Of a stretch of 32,965 nucleotides of DNA, positions 1-10,136 are shown in pieces. Source of the stretch: Schoenoplectus triqueter (lineage: Eukaryota > Streptophyta > Magnoliopsida > Poales > Cyperaceae). Made by a program: the position numbers and the translations under genes. The notes under the pieces are model-generated. The model saw nothing but the letters and a program-made list of their open reading frames with translations, made no database searches and was not told the origin of the DNA. The DNA lies in contig CAXKVV010001711.1 in the NCBI GenBank assembly GCA_964058805.1, positions 1 to 32,965 on the forward strand, read 5' to 3'. The stretch's first letter is position 1. Each line of letters opens with the position of its first letter.

Positions 1-356
1 ACATTTCATGTTAAACAAAGCGGCTCGCTTAAAGAAGTGACTCAGGTCATGGAGAGCGGACCTACCCGATGAAAGCCTGTCTCGCGGGGATGCGCGATGG
101 ATGTTTGAGGGTAGCTAAAATATAAAAAACCAGGTTGGGTACATTCATCCGCAAAAGTACCACACGCCCAAGGAGGTGATCTGTTTCTAATCCCGAAATA
201 GATCATGGAGGGGTCAGACTAAGGGTTTACGCTTTTGCCCGACATTTAATGTCAAATAAAGTAATTCGCTTAAAGAAGTGACTCAGGTCATGGAGAGCGG
301 ACCTACCCGATGAAAGCCTGTCTCGTAGGGATGCGTGATGGATGTTTGAGGGTAGT
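1..356. repeat. Two copies of a ~115-bp direct repeat, period 241 bp
   Basis: Bases 1-116 recur at 242-356 with few differences. The shared core runs from cgcttaaagaagtgactcag to gatggatgtttgagggtag. The 125 bases between the copies are not repeated in view, so the true unit is 241 bp and the array may continue to the left. Tandem repeats between pol and the 3' LTR are common in Tat-lineage elements, but no function can be assigned. Confidence 0.8.
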
Positions 357-950
357 ACCCCCACAAAACAAATTGAGTGGAGATGAGTGAACGTGAGTTT
401 CCACTTTAGCACGCAACGGTGCACAAATGAGGGGAGAGTGGGTGAGCTTCCACAAAATAAATGTCAATTAAATATACAAGGAGCATCCACAAAATGGTGT
501 TATCAATTGCATCCATAATCCAATTGATACTGGTAAGTTTATCCATCAGTAATAAAGGGATAAACGGGTTTATTCTGTACCCGGCCTAGAGGTCAATACA
601 GACAGGTTCGGTATCCGTAAAATACCACGGTTACTTGAGTTTTGTATTGCCATAAATAAAGAGAAATGATGTATAGAATGAATGTAATAGGATGTTGTAA
701 GATTTTCCTTTTATTATGTTTAGACGCTGCGAAAGAATAAAGCAGTTGTAATAGGGCGCTTTTGCAAATAAGATTGGAGGTGCACAGCATGAATGGATGA
801 AATATTTCCCCGCGCTGCAGAGGAAGCGGTGAAAGGATAATAATAAAAGCAAGCATCATCCACAACAAAAGATCAAAATGATAAATGTCAAGGCATCCTA
901 TATCAAGTATAGCAAAAGAAAAGGAGAAAAGAAGAAATAAAAAGTGCAAT
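357..950. other. Noncoding stretch downstream of the antisense PMD gene
   Basis: No credible ORF or RNA gene is seen here. On the minus strand this is the 3' flank of the PMD gene. It starts T-rich right after the stop codon, so the gene's polyadenylation site probably lies here. Short imperfect repeats of a 'gagtgggtgagcttccac' type near 370-460 extend the repeat character of the first 356 bases. Confidence 0.4.
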
Positions 951-2648
951 CTATGGGCCCAAAAAGCGGGACTCCAACTCTAATAGCACGGTGCTGATGG
1001 TCTCTAAATGAGTATGGAGAGAGTGCCTATCCTCCTCCGAAGCTGCCTCGAAGTCTAAGAACTGAGCGAAGGCACTATCCCGAGCACTCGTGTGAATCTG
1101 CAGCTCCGGGAGACGTCCCGCCAAATGTCGAGAGAAGCCCTCCACCGATAATCTGTGGTCCTCTAGCTCCTGCACGAGCAGTCGAGCGGGCCCACCACTA
1201 ACTCCCATGGAGCGGAGAGTGGCACAAGAAGAGAGCCGCTGAAGGTAGTGGAGTCGAGCGGCCTCCAAATGCCTGCGCAGCTCATGAATCTCTAACTCGT
1301 GCTGATATACGAGAGAGCTCGCATCCTGGTAAGCCCTGAGTAGCTCCTCACACCTCCTAGAAATAAAAGTGCTCTCGAGACGAGGTGCAATGAGTAGAGC
1401 TGGCGCGATGGTATCCCGCATCAGCCTGTACCAATCAAAGGAGAAGCCACTGGGCAGGGAGTCCAGGATCTCAAAATCTAGCGGATAGCCTCCGAAGAAG
1501 GTATCTCGGAGTGCATCCCCCAGCGCGGCCAAGGCGAGCTGCACATCCCTCGATGAAACATCTGCAAGTAAAATAAATGGGTTAGACGAATTGTTATAAC
1601 CAAAGAAGAAATAGAAGGGAAAGAAGATCTAACCTATCGCCTCGTCGCCTGAGACAGGTGGGACTGAGTCAGGGATAGGGATGTCGGTCGCCTCAGGAGG
1701 ACCTGCAGGTGCACTAGACCCGGCTACAAAATAAAATGAAGAAGCATAAGTACATGAAAAATAAAATACGGGCAAAAGACAAAAGGAAATATAAGATACC
1801 GGGAGAAGCATGAGGCTCGGTGAGACCCTCGCTAGCTGGAACCCCCGTCTCTGGGCTGTGGAATAGCTGCTCCACCAGCCAACTCTCATCCAACTCCGAG
1901 TCATAATCGACTGCAACCCGCTCAGTCGAGACTCTGCTATCTGTGGCCATGAGAGGCTGCCCGTCGGGAGATGAAGAAGCATGAGATGGCCCTCCCTCGA
2001 TCAGTAATGGCTCGTCGCCTGCGGGCTCGACAGCCAATGGACTCTCCTGCTCTAAAGAAGCCTCCTCTGGCAGTGCAAGAGTGAGCACTGGCCCCAGAAC
2101 CACATCGAAGGAGTCACCATCCCCGGTAGGCACCAATAAAATCGACGGTGAGGCAGGACCGTCGTAGAAGAAAGACTCCGAACGGTGTGGAGATGCCATG
2201 TCATCAGCCTCAGGGTCTGTAAAATCTACATGTAAGAATGAAAATACTAGTGCATGCTGGCAACTAGGTATTAAATGAAGCACACGAACCTGCGACGGCA
2301 AGGTTGGTGCAAAACCCTGGAATAGCAGTGCTCGCAGGCGCCGATAGATCTGCTATGATGTCGTCTCGGGTAGCCTCCACAGGAGATGTCCCATGAGCTG
2401 AAAAATAAACTCTAATCAGAGGTGTAAATGAAGTGCGCCCGAATAAGGATAGGCGAGTCAGTAAAGAAAATCACCCGGAGTGGGAGAAGAAAAAGGAGAT
2501 GGAGAAGACGGCTGAGAGGCGCCGTCTCGATCCCTCCCCATAGCAGCTGGAGCCGGTGGCTCGACATGTGGCTGAGAATGAACGCCAACTACTCGTGGAC
2601 GAGGGACCGAGAACCCGGGCTCCGCGTGATCATACTCATAAGCCAGCT
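951..2648 (-). CDS. PMD gene exons 3-7: linker and coiled-coil C-terminus
   Basis: Exon 3 (2648-2475) and exon 4 (2397-2290) encode a Pro/Ser/Ala-rich linker. Exon 5 (2216-1800) encodes an acidic low-complexity stretch beginning DPEADDMASPHR. Exon 6 (1723-1634) is short. Exon 7 (1561-951) encodes about 202 residues, with a charged leucine-rich helix around residues 983-1025 (RCEELLRAYQ...ELEIHELRRHLEA) that reads as a coiled coil, so oligomerisation is plausible. The exon lengths 174, 108, 417 and 90 are all multiples of 3 between phase-1 introns, so exons can be skipped without a frameshift. Confidence 0.65.
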
Positions 2649-5600
2649 CTGAATCAAAGAAGAATTGGTCGAAATGAGATGAGGCTTATCGAAAAGAAAT
2701 AACCTAAAGGGTGATGAAGCATACCTGTGAGAATGGTCCTAACAGGAGCATGAGAAAACCGGCTGTCTAAACCCTGAAAGTCGACAGGCTCTGTGGCAAT
2801 GGCCGGGAAAGGGCTGCGATCACGCGAAACGGTGACATCTAATAGAGGCTGGCCATCTCGCGGACATGTACTCCGGACGACCACCGGAGGGGTATATGAC
2901 TGGTAAGAGCGGATGGCATCATGATACCACTGCTGATAACGCCTCGTGAAGGTGGAAATCCTAGAGGTGGATACCATCTGATAGCGAGTGCCCGTGCCTA
3001 GTCGGAAGAGGTGAGTGTAGCACCATCCGATACCCTCCAAATCAGCTGCCAGTGATATAGGGCGGAGAAGAGGCGCTGGAATATCCTGATCCAAGCCAAA
3101 CTGATGTGCGCATCGATGTGGTGAATAGGGCTCGATGAACATATAATCGCCCAATCTGAGAGGAAGAAAGCCCTGACGAATACTGATCAGGTACTCTAAA
3201 TCAATAGGCCTGGCTCGAATGCTAGAAGAGTCAGAAGAGGGAACTCTGCTGTCAATCACCATCCTGTCAGCAACCCTGGATGTCCCACGGGCCACTGATC
3301 TGTCTCGGGAGAAGCGCAGATGGTCTCGACTCCTGAAGAATCTATACCGGGCAGCCTCCGGAGTCAATGAAGCTGGCTGCACCCCAGCTAAGTCACTCAA
3401 TATGGGTAGGCGATCTCGTAGCATGACCGCCATGCCGGGATCATATGAGCCAGACCAGTGTAAATGGAGCCATCCGCTAATCAGATGCCACGGGATCAGC
3501 TCCTGGCACTGTGAAGGACTACGAGATGAAGTCAGACCGCGGAGGCACCTATAAATGTTGGCCAGTACAGGCACAGCCAAAGAAATCCTGTCGCCACGTG
3601 CGATCAGGCTCGCCATAATGAACACCGAAGGTCGAATGGTGTATGCGGGGGAGCTAGGCAATAAGAAATAGCAAATCCACCAAGAGATGAAAGCTGTCAA
3701 ATAAGTCTCCCGATCCACGTCATGAGAACACAGGGTATCCTGAGATGGGATAGGGCCGTCATGATGAATCTCGAGCCGACCTGTACCAAATGGATCTCTG
3801 GTAGAAGCCAAACCCGTAGGGCGAGTGTGAACCCGATCGGTGAAATAGGCGATCCAATGTCTGAACGGAACTCCGGGATGTCCCCTCCGTAGATGATGAT
3901 AAATCTCATAAATCCTATGCAAAGAAGGCGGGAATCGAGTGAAGTCTCCCGAGTCAGCGGGCGAGACTATGAACTCGTCATAGAAATGACCGAAAATCGG
4001 CAGCCCGGTCAACTGCTGTATCTCCAGGAGGGTCGGAGTCAACTCCCGATCGTCGATGAATAGAGTGTTGGTGGAATAGTTCCACCGCTCACAAAAGGCC
4101 CGTAGCCAGGGTGTGTCGATATGATAATGAAACATCGACAAGAAAACCGAGTCATATATCCCGGCTCGCCTAAGCAGAGTCCCCTCCCGCATGAGCACGT
4201 ACCGGGTCCACTCTAGCTGATATCCATGGCACTCTAAGGGAGTGATGAAGGGAGCAGTAGTCCATCTGTGAGCCTCCCCGTCGATAATCTCCTTGCCCAG
4301 GAGATGTGTCAAAGGAGCTGTAGAGGCAACGCCTAGAGGCTGAAGGGGCATGATGTCATGAGGCTGATCATCCCTGAAGAATAAACCGCCGCCTCGCGGG
4401 TAGACAGGAGTCGCTCGGATGGCTGAGATGAGAGGAGTCCAATCGCTAGGATCCTCGTAGAAAGAATGATAATGACTCAAGGGGCGGCGCGGAATGGCGT
4501 CGTGAGATAAAACTACAATACCCGAAGAAGAGAAGACGTCATGAGAAATGAAATGATGAATAATAAGGAATAATACACCAAGACAAGCCTTTCGAGCATT
4601 CAAGACTCGTCTTGGTGGGTGGCTCTTTGTTTACCCTTGAAAAATTTCAAGGATAAGTAGATGAATAAATGAAATAAATTGATGATAAATCATAAGAAAG
4701 GGGGAGAAGAAAGAGAGCAGTGGAAAGGTGGCCCACTGATCAGGAAAAGTCGCTGCATAACCCCGGAACAGATCCATTAGTCCCACAATGGAATGCTGAG
4801 CGCAAAGTGAAGAGTATAAATACCCCGCTATTCTTTATCCACTCAGCATGTGTGACACCCAAGAAGATCGAGGGAGAGAGGAGACCTCTTGGGTGTCACC
4901 ATGTGATTTTACATTTTCTGACAAGTGGGACCCACCTGGCAGCCCCTTGCAGATGAATCTAATAGCATAGCCTATCTGATGAGTCACCCATATGACCATT
5001 TCCACTGACAGGTGGACCCCACACCTCAGTGACCTATTGAAGAGGGTCAGAATTGAACCCTAGAAATCTGCCTTTGAAGCTAACCCTAGGAAGGAGCTGA
5101 AGCAGTATAATCCCTATACTACATGAAATGATGTCAATGCCAAGCTAGCATTTTGATGCAACTAATCATGAGAAATTCCAAATGTGATTTTGCTTTCAAG
5201 GCTGACCTGGTGCCAAAGCTGCGAGCAACCACCTAACCATGCTTTGATTTGTGTCAATTACTGATAAGTAGTCAGTTATTTGACCAAGTCACCCTCATGT
5301 TAAGGGATTGAAAGTCAATTTCACAAGACTGATCAGGTGCCAAAGCTGGGAGCAACCATCTGATCAAGTCTAGATTTGTATTAATTGCTGATAAGTAGTC
5401 AGCATTTGATCAAATCAAGCCCTAATGGATATCAATATAAGTCTAATTGGTATTTAGTTAGGGTGGTTTCTGCAAGAGAGAGGTAATTGGCAGAGACATT
5501 GAGCTACAATTGAGATTAGGGATTAATTCATGAAGACTAATAGGGTTTTATGAATAAAAGAATTTTTAATCCAGAGAAGGAGGGGTAAAAATGGAATTAA

Positions 5601-6668
5601 AAAATTACAGGGATGATCATCATGAATTTAGGGATTTTTGGTGAAATTTTCATGATTTTTGGATGAGTGGAGCTATTAAAATAAATTCAGGGAAGATAAA
5701 GGGAGAATAAATGGATTAATCAAAGGCTGAGATTCAATCAAGGGTTCATCTGGGTACAATCTGGGGGACAGAGACTTATCTGGGTGCAAACTGGGGATCC
5801 TAAACACACCTATACCGAATCAGAGAAGAGAGAGGGTGTGACACGTGTCAGCATTTCATTGGGCCACCTCATGCCACGTGTCAGCACCCCAATGGTCCAC
5901 CTCAGCCATGTGGGCCCCACACCCCTACAGACCTGACAAGTGGGCCCCACCTATGCCACATGGCAGTCAGCCATTGGTCCACATCAGCAGCCACCTCATC
6001 CAGCAGTAAGACAAATGGCAGCATGCTATAAGGCCACCTCAACAGCCCACTGCCATGTGGCCTTCCCTCATTGGTCCACCTCACCACTATGAATCCCACT
6101 ATGCTATAAGGCGACTGACAAGTGGGCCCCACTGGTGCCATGTCACCATACAGCGTGTATAAAGAGTGACAGATGGCTCTCTATGGTTGGTACAGGGCAA
6201 CACACAAGGTGCCACATGGCACTACATCACAAAGCCACATCATACACAGATTATTAACACTAAGGGTTTGTTTAATAAGCAATCAACCAATCAGGCAGAG
6301 CCACCTCAGCCTATTAACCCTAATCATCATGTTAATCAGCTGCTAAATGAGATGCCTAACTATTAAATCTGACATATGGGACCCAGTAGTCAGGTTAATA
6401 TGAGTAGGTGCATGAGATGAAAACTGTGAGCTGAGTCTATTCAATCTACCTCTTCAATCCAGCGCAATTCAATTTAAAACGAGAGGTAAAAGGAAGATAA
6501 ACCTGGTCTAAATGCGTTGAATCTCTGCTCTTCTTCTCTTCTGCGTTTTGGCTCACGCATGCCAGGTGCATCCACGCGCGATAAGGAACTCTCTCCCTCC
6601 TTCTTCTTCTCGCCATTGCCCGAGTCCAATGCAGCTCGTGTTTTCTTCTTGCCCTGACGCCTTACCAT
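951..6668 (-). CDS. Seven-exon plant mobile domain (PMD) protein gene, antisense in element A
   Basis: Reading on the minus strand, exons are 6668-6503, 4512-2725, 2648-2475, 2397-2290, 2216-1800, 1723-1634 and 1561-951. Every intron has GT...AG ends and every junction is phase 1, usually G|GT. The summed CDS is 3354 nt, 1117 residues plus TAG, with no internal stop. The protein has a lysine/arginine-rich N-terminus (nuclear-signal-like), a PMD of roughly residues 160-470, a Pro/Ser/acidic linker and a coiled-coil C-terminus. PMD proteins include Arabidopsis MAIN/MAIL1, which act in silencing, and many transposon-encoded relatives. Without exon 1 the PMD exon has no Met until residue 85 of its open frame, which supports the upstream exon. 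The splice model is inferred by eye; an RNA-seq read across 6503/4512 would confirm it. Confidence 0.7.
2725..4512 (-). CDS. PMD gene exon 2, encoding the plant mobile domain
   Basis: This 1788-nt exon encodes about 596 residues. The PMD hallmark is RAFCERWNYSTNTLFI followed by DDRELTPTLLEIQQLTGLP, matching the family pattern of a Trp-Asn pair, an acidic/threonine 'ELTPTL' segment and a 'LTGLPI.G' motif. Further family-like segments include WLHLHWSGSYDPG. The acceptor is ttgtag before 4512 and the donor is ACAG|GTATGC at 2724. Family knowledge: PMDs occur in cellular genes and in both gypsy and Mutator-like transposons. No polymerase or DDE motif is fused to it here. Confidence 0.8.
4815..4822 (+). 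promoter_or_regulatory. TATAAATA box near the LTR A start
   Basis: A consensus TATAAATA is followed by cccc about 190 bases into the LTR, in the sense direction of element A. Equivalent boxes, TATAAATA and TATAAAAG, occur in sense in LTR B (around 21890 and 21650, minus strand). It is a candidate LTR promoter, competing with the box at 7393. Confidence 0.45.
4852..4899 (+). other. Perfect 13-bp-stem hairpin just after the TATAAATA box
   Basis: The arms are GTGACACCCAAGA (4852-4864) and TCTTGGGTGTCAC (4887-4899), with a purine-rich loop of 22 bases. LTR B has two analogous hairpins at the matching place, each near its own TATA box. If transcription starts about 30 bases after the TATA box, the hairpin would be at the RNA 5' end. 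Confidence 0.75.
5080..5660. repeat. U3 block shared by all three LTR copies
   Basis: This block recurs inverted at about 18160-18840 (C) and 20890-21440 (B). It contains two internal tandem subunits with the words ctgactacttatcag, gcaattaatacaaat and agctttggcacc, so each LTR copy also carries an internal duplication. It is noncoding. Confidence 0.8.
5836..6140. promoter_or_regulatory. G-box / CCAAT word array in LTR A
   Basis: The words TGACACGTGTCA (5839-5850, perfect palindrome), CCACGTGTCAGC, GCCACATGGCAG, ATTGGTCCACCTCA and GACAAGTGGGCCCCAC recur in shuffled order about every 30-40 bases. CACGTG is the plant G-box core, ACGTGTC is ABRE-like and ATTGG is a CCAAT box. A related array lies at 20395-20710 in LTR B. 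The array sits between the conserved U3 block and exon 1, so it is a plausible enhancer or intron element. Confidence 0.5.
6503..6668 (-). CDS. PMD gene exon 1, inside the 3' LTR
   Basis: It encodes 55 residues plus one base, starting MVRRQGKKKT and ending ..NAFRP, followed by the donor G|GTTTATC. It is rich in Lys, Arg and Glu, as expected of a nuclear-targeting or nucleic-acid-binding tail. A homologous exon with the same phase and donor position (DAPGxREP motif) exists in the inverted LTR B copy at 19997-20138, which argues that it is a real exon. Intron 1 (6502-4513, about 2 kb) crosses the LTR/internal boundary at 4628. Confidence 0.65.
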
Positions 6669-7142
6669 GGTTGAAGGTGATCTAATAGAATAACGATGAT
6701 CAGAGGTGGGGTAAGAGGTGTTATTAGATCAATTATGAGAAATAGATGAATAAAAGGTGAAGATGAGTTATTACCCGAGATTGAACTAAAGAAAGGAATC
6801 CAATTGATACTCCGGAGGTCAAATTGAGTCACAAAGCAGCGTCTTTAAGGCAAGGCGACGCCGGCAAAGGTGAATTGATGTGGCAATTGAGTGAGAAAAG
6901 GGTTGAAAACCGAAGATCGCCGAAGACAGTGACGAGGTGGCAGGCCTAGTAGGCGATCCAGAAGTGAAATTGCACGATTGAGAAGATCACTTGGGCCAAG
7001 GCGATGCTAGTAAACATGAATTGGTGAAGTAATCGAGTGCACAAAATGCTAATTGTCCAAGAATTGAAACCGGAACGAAAATGAGATTGGAGAAATTAGA
7101 GCTGACAAATGAATGAAACAGTGTTCAAGCTAGCTGTGAAGA

Positions 7143-7153
7143 GTTTAAATAAG
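7143..7153 (-). promoter_or_regulatory. TATA-like box for the antisense PMD gene
   Basis: CTTATTTAAAC on the minus strand lies about 480 bases upstream of the PMD start codon at 6668. LTR B has CTATATAAGC at the matching place, about 500 bases upstream of its orphan exon. The equal spacing in two diverged copies supports a promoter. Confidence 0.45.
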
Positions 7154-7390
7154 TGTTGGCAACTCAGGGCCCACTCACCAGTCGAAACACATGAGCAATT
7201 GAGAGTATAGAGTCAAAGAATCGCGGCACAGTCAAAGGATAACAGAAAACGGTTATTGAAGTTCCACAACAAGCACAACTTGATCTCAACCATCCAAGCG
7301 AGTGTAATGAAGGGTGGAGATGCATCCAGGCTGGCAATCCAAGTAAAAGACAATCGACCAATCACAATTGAGATTGATTGAACTAATCAG

Positions 7391-7400
7391 CCTATATAAA
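7391..7400 (+). promoter_or_regulatory. CCTATATAAA box, sense promoter of LTR A
   Basis: The box is conserved in sense in all three LTRs: LTR B (19198-19207, minus) and LTR C (17296-17305, minus). It lies about 240 bases from the antisense TATA-like box and points the other way, so this part of the LTR reads as a divergent promoter. A splice-donor-like GAG|GTAATTG follows at 7551. Confidence 0.5.
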
Positions 7401-7740
7401 CTGAAAATTGGCGACAGCAGCAGGAACAGATCCATACATCCATTAGCAGAGCAATTGAGAATACATATACACTTGCATATACACTAGCAGTCATAGAGAA
7501 GAAGAGAGATTACAAAGAAACCGATTGAGTTAGATTACTACTCAGATTGAGAGGTAATTGTTCATGCATTCAATTGGCAATTCTTTTTAATTTCTGTAAA
7601 TGAATTTAGAGCTTTAATATAGTTAGTTAAACAGTCGATTGATTTCTTTTCTGTTCTTGCTACTATTCTTTGAGAATTTGTTTCATTCTTTCATATTTTC
7701 TTTTCTGCATTTTTGTTCTTTCTTTGAATAATCCTAATCA

Positions 7741-8125
7741 ATGGCGATTGACTGAGTCCAGTGAGCCACTGGCCCAATTACAAAGTAATTGGTGAGCCTT
7801 TAGGCCTGGACCAGTCACAATTATCAAAATTTTACAATTTGAATAGCATAGCATATATTCCTTTATGATTTTTCATTTTCAATCGATTTCTTTGTTTATA
7901 TCTGTCTAACTAATGAAAGATAATGACTTGTTATCCTTTGAGTATCCTAGTTGTATGATTCTGATTGAACAGATGAACCAATTCTTGCAAATTTGAAGAA
8001 ATGCACTGATTCTAGCACAAATCAATATACTGATGAAATTACAGAATTGAATTGGCTTCAATTGATCTCTATCTCAGCGAGCCACTGGCCCTAGCAATGT
8101 CTGGGTGAGCCTTTAGGCCTGAGAG
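7741..8125. repeat. Duplicated inverted-repeat module in the LTR A leader
   Basis: Two copies (7759-7808 and 8075-8122) share gagccactggccc and gtgagcctttaggcctg. The first contains the hairpin CCAATTAC-aaa-GTAATTGG. LTR C and LTR B have their own paired hairpins of different sequence at the corresponding place. Confidence 0.6.
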
Positions 8126-8170
8126 TCATCAATTGAATATAAAAACATCTTGAATTGAGAAAGGATCGCG

Positions 8171-8192
8171 GTCGGTACCAGTCGGTACCACA
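8171..8192. other. Twin GGTACCA site
   Basis: Two GGTACC words lie 10 bases apart. Aligned sites occur at 16503-16515 in LTR C (GGTATCA/GGTACCA on the minus strand) and at about 12094-12118 in LTR B. I first read the LTR C copy as a tRNA primer site, but it is inside the LTR. Confidence 0.45.
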
Positions 8193-8859
8193 TACCCGCC
8201 ATGCACAGTTGTCCCAACCCGGTTAATAGCATCTAGGAAGCTTCATTCTCATCCCAGATCATATGTACATGTCAAGGCGATGCTCAATAGTTGTATAATT
8301 GTCAAGAATCTCAATTGAATTCGGTGAATTTGATGAAGAAATGATCTTGATACCGGTTCTTACTAGCACAGTAACTGATAGTGTCGTATAAGTATCAACC
8401 ACCGTATAGATCTTTGATCGGATAATATAGAATGATTCTATGTACTAAGACGATATCAATGCGCTGGTCTGATCGGAGGAAGGAAGTTCCGGCGGCCGGG
8501 AACGCCACCTAGCACGGATCTTGACACATCGGGGAGTCAGAGACTGAAGGGATCCTTTCTGCACGATTCTTGAAGCGTTCACCGATCTTGAAGAATATCT
8601 AACGAACGAGATCTAGCAGGAGTTCGGGAATTTAAACAAGGAAAGATCTGGGCCTTATATATATTAAGCACGTATCTTAATCAAATCTAATGGCCCAGAT
8701 ATGTTTAAACATTTAAATAATAACTCCGTGCTAATCTGGGCCGTAGATCTATTAAACACTCATCTCAAACTAATCCGGCGGCCCAAGTGAAGAAGAGAGT
8801 TAGAAATATGCGCACCAATCTTGGAGTAGATCCGGCGGCCCAGATTAAGCCCATTAATT

Positions 8860-10135
8860 AAATAATAACAGAATAATAATAAATAAATGATTTGAAAATG
8901 CTATTGAACTCCAAATTGACTCAAATTTGTTTCTAAAATTTTCTTATTTTTCATACTATTTTTCTATATGAGAATATTCCAGTTTTAGAAATATAATCAT
9001 AATAAAACATTTTAAAAGCAAAATGTATTACATATATTGATATAGTTGACTTAGCTTTGACTTGTCATTTTAAATACTGTAAAAATTCCAAAAATACAAA
9101 TAAAAATCATAAATAATAACTAGATATATTTTAGTAATTTTTCAAGTGATTTTCCATGAAATAATAATAGTGATAGTAATATACTATAATAAATGATGAG
9201 ATTAGCTATATTCTTTGATAAATAAAAGAATATATGAATAATAATAGATATTATATTGATATTTTCTTGATATTTTCCTGTAAAAAGAATAATAAGAATA
9301 AATAGTACAAAATGTACAAAATATACTACTATGCATTTTCTTTCATAATAAAGGATGATAATATAGTTTTATAATATGAATTGTATTTCTTTTGCTATTT
9401 CTATACAAATATACAAAAAATATACTTTTGATGAACAAAATGTAAATAAAATAATAGTTGTAATAAAAACATAATGAATTTTATCTCTTATGACTATTTT
9501 CAAATAATAATAAAAATCTTATAGATAATGAATAGAAATAATAAATAGATATGATGAATAGTATAATAAATAGAATAGAATATTAGAATAGAATATTAGT
9601 AATGATTTCTCTTAGTTATTATAGATATAAAGAAAATATAATAAAGAATATAATAATAAAAAAATAATAATAGTAAAATAGTATAGCTAACCACCTTTTT
9701 AATTTTGTAAATAATTCTTACATCATGAATAGTATTACAATATAATAGAATATAATAACAAAATTCTATTACTTTAGCTATTATAAGCATTTTGGAAATA
9801 TAAATGAAAAACATAACCATTTCATTTTCTATTATTTTTGTAAGTGATTTTCTACAAAATAAATAGAGTTTAGAAATAATAAAAATAAATTCTACTATTT
9901 TTGGCCATTATAAAAATCCCAAAAATATTAATAGCTACCCATTTTCCTATTATTTTTCTACATAGATAAATAGAGTTTAAGAAATAAAAAATAATAATAA
10001 TAAAAAAATAATAATAGTAATAAGAATATAATAATAATAATAATAATAGTAATAATAATAATAATAATAAATGCATCTTCATAATAATGGAAGATATTAT
10101 ATAATAGACTCTGTGCATTTTAGAAATGAATAAAT
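8860..10135. other. AT-rich block with (AAT)n, LTR A
   Basis: This is a strongly AT-rich noncoding stretch ending in an AAT microsatellite at about 10028-10072. It pairs as an inverted repeat with 14760-15960 of LTR C, with many small indels. No gene is present; the open frames are low-complexity. Confidence 0.75.
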
Positions 10136-10136
10136 A

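Larger units (their letters stand above)
1..4627 (+). mobile_element. Element A internal 3' region (Ty3/gypsy Tat/Ogre-like, inferred)
   Basis: This is the part of a large LTR retrotransposon just upstream of its 3' LTR. It holds a tandem repeat (1-356) and exons 2-7 of an antisense PMD gene. The assignment rests on three points. The LTR at 4628 begins TGTTTAC exactly where similarity with two other LTR copies begins. The sequence left of 4628 is unlike the flanks of the other copies. An antisense PMD ORF next to the 3' LTR is a known layout in some Ty3/gypsy elements. No gag or pol is in view; they should lie left of the window. The bases before 4628 (ggtgggtggctctt) are only partly purine-rich, so a classical polypurine tract is not evident. 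Confidence 0.6.

Noticed and set aside
2428..2652. Plus-strand 74-codon frame
   Set aside because: Complement of exon 3 of the PMD gene; no independent support.
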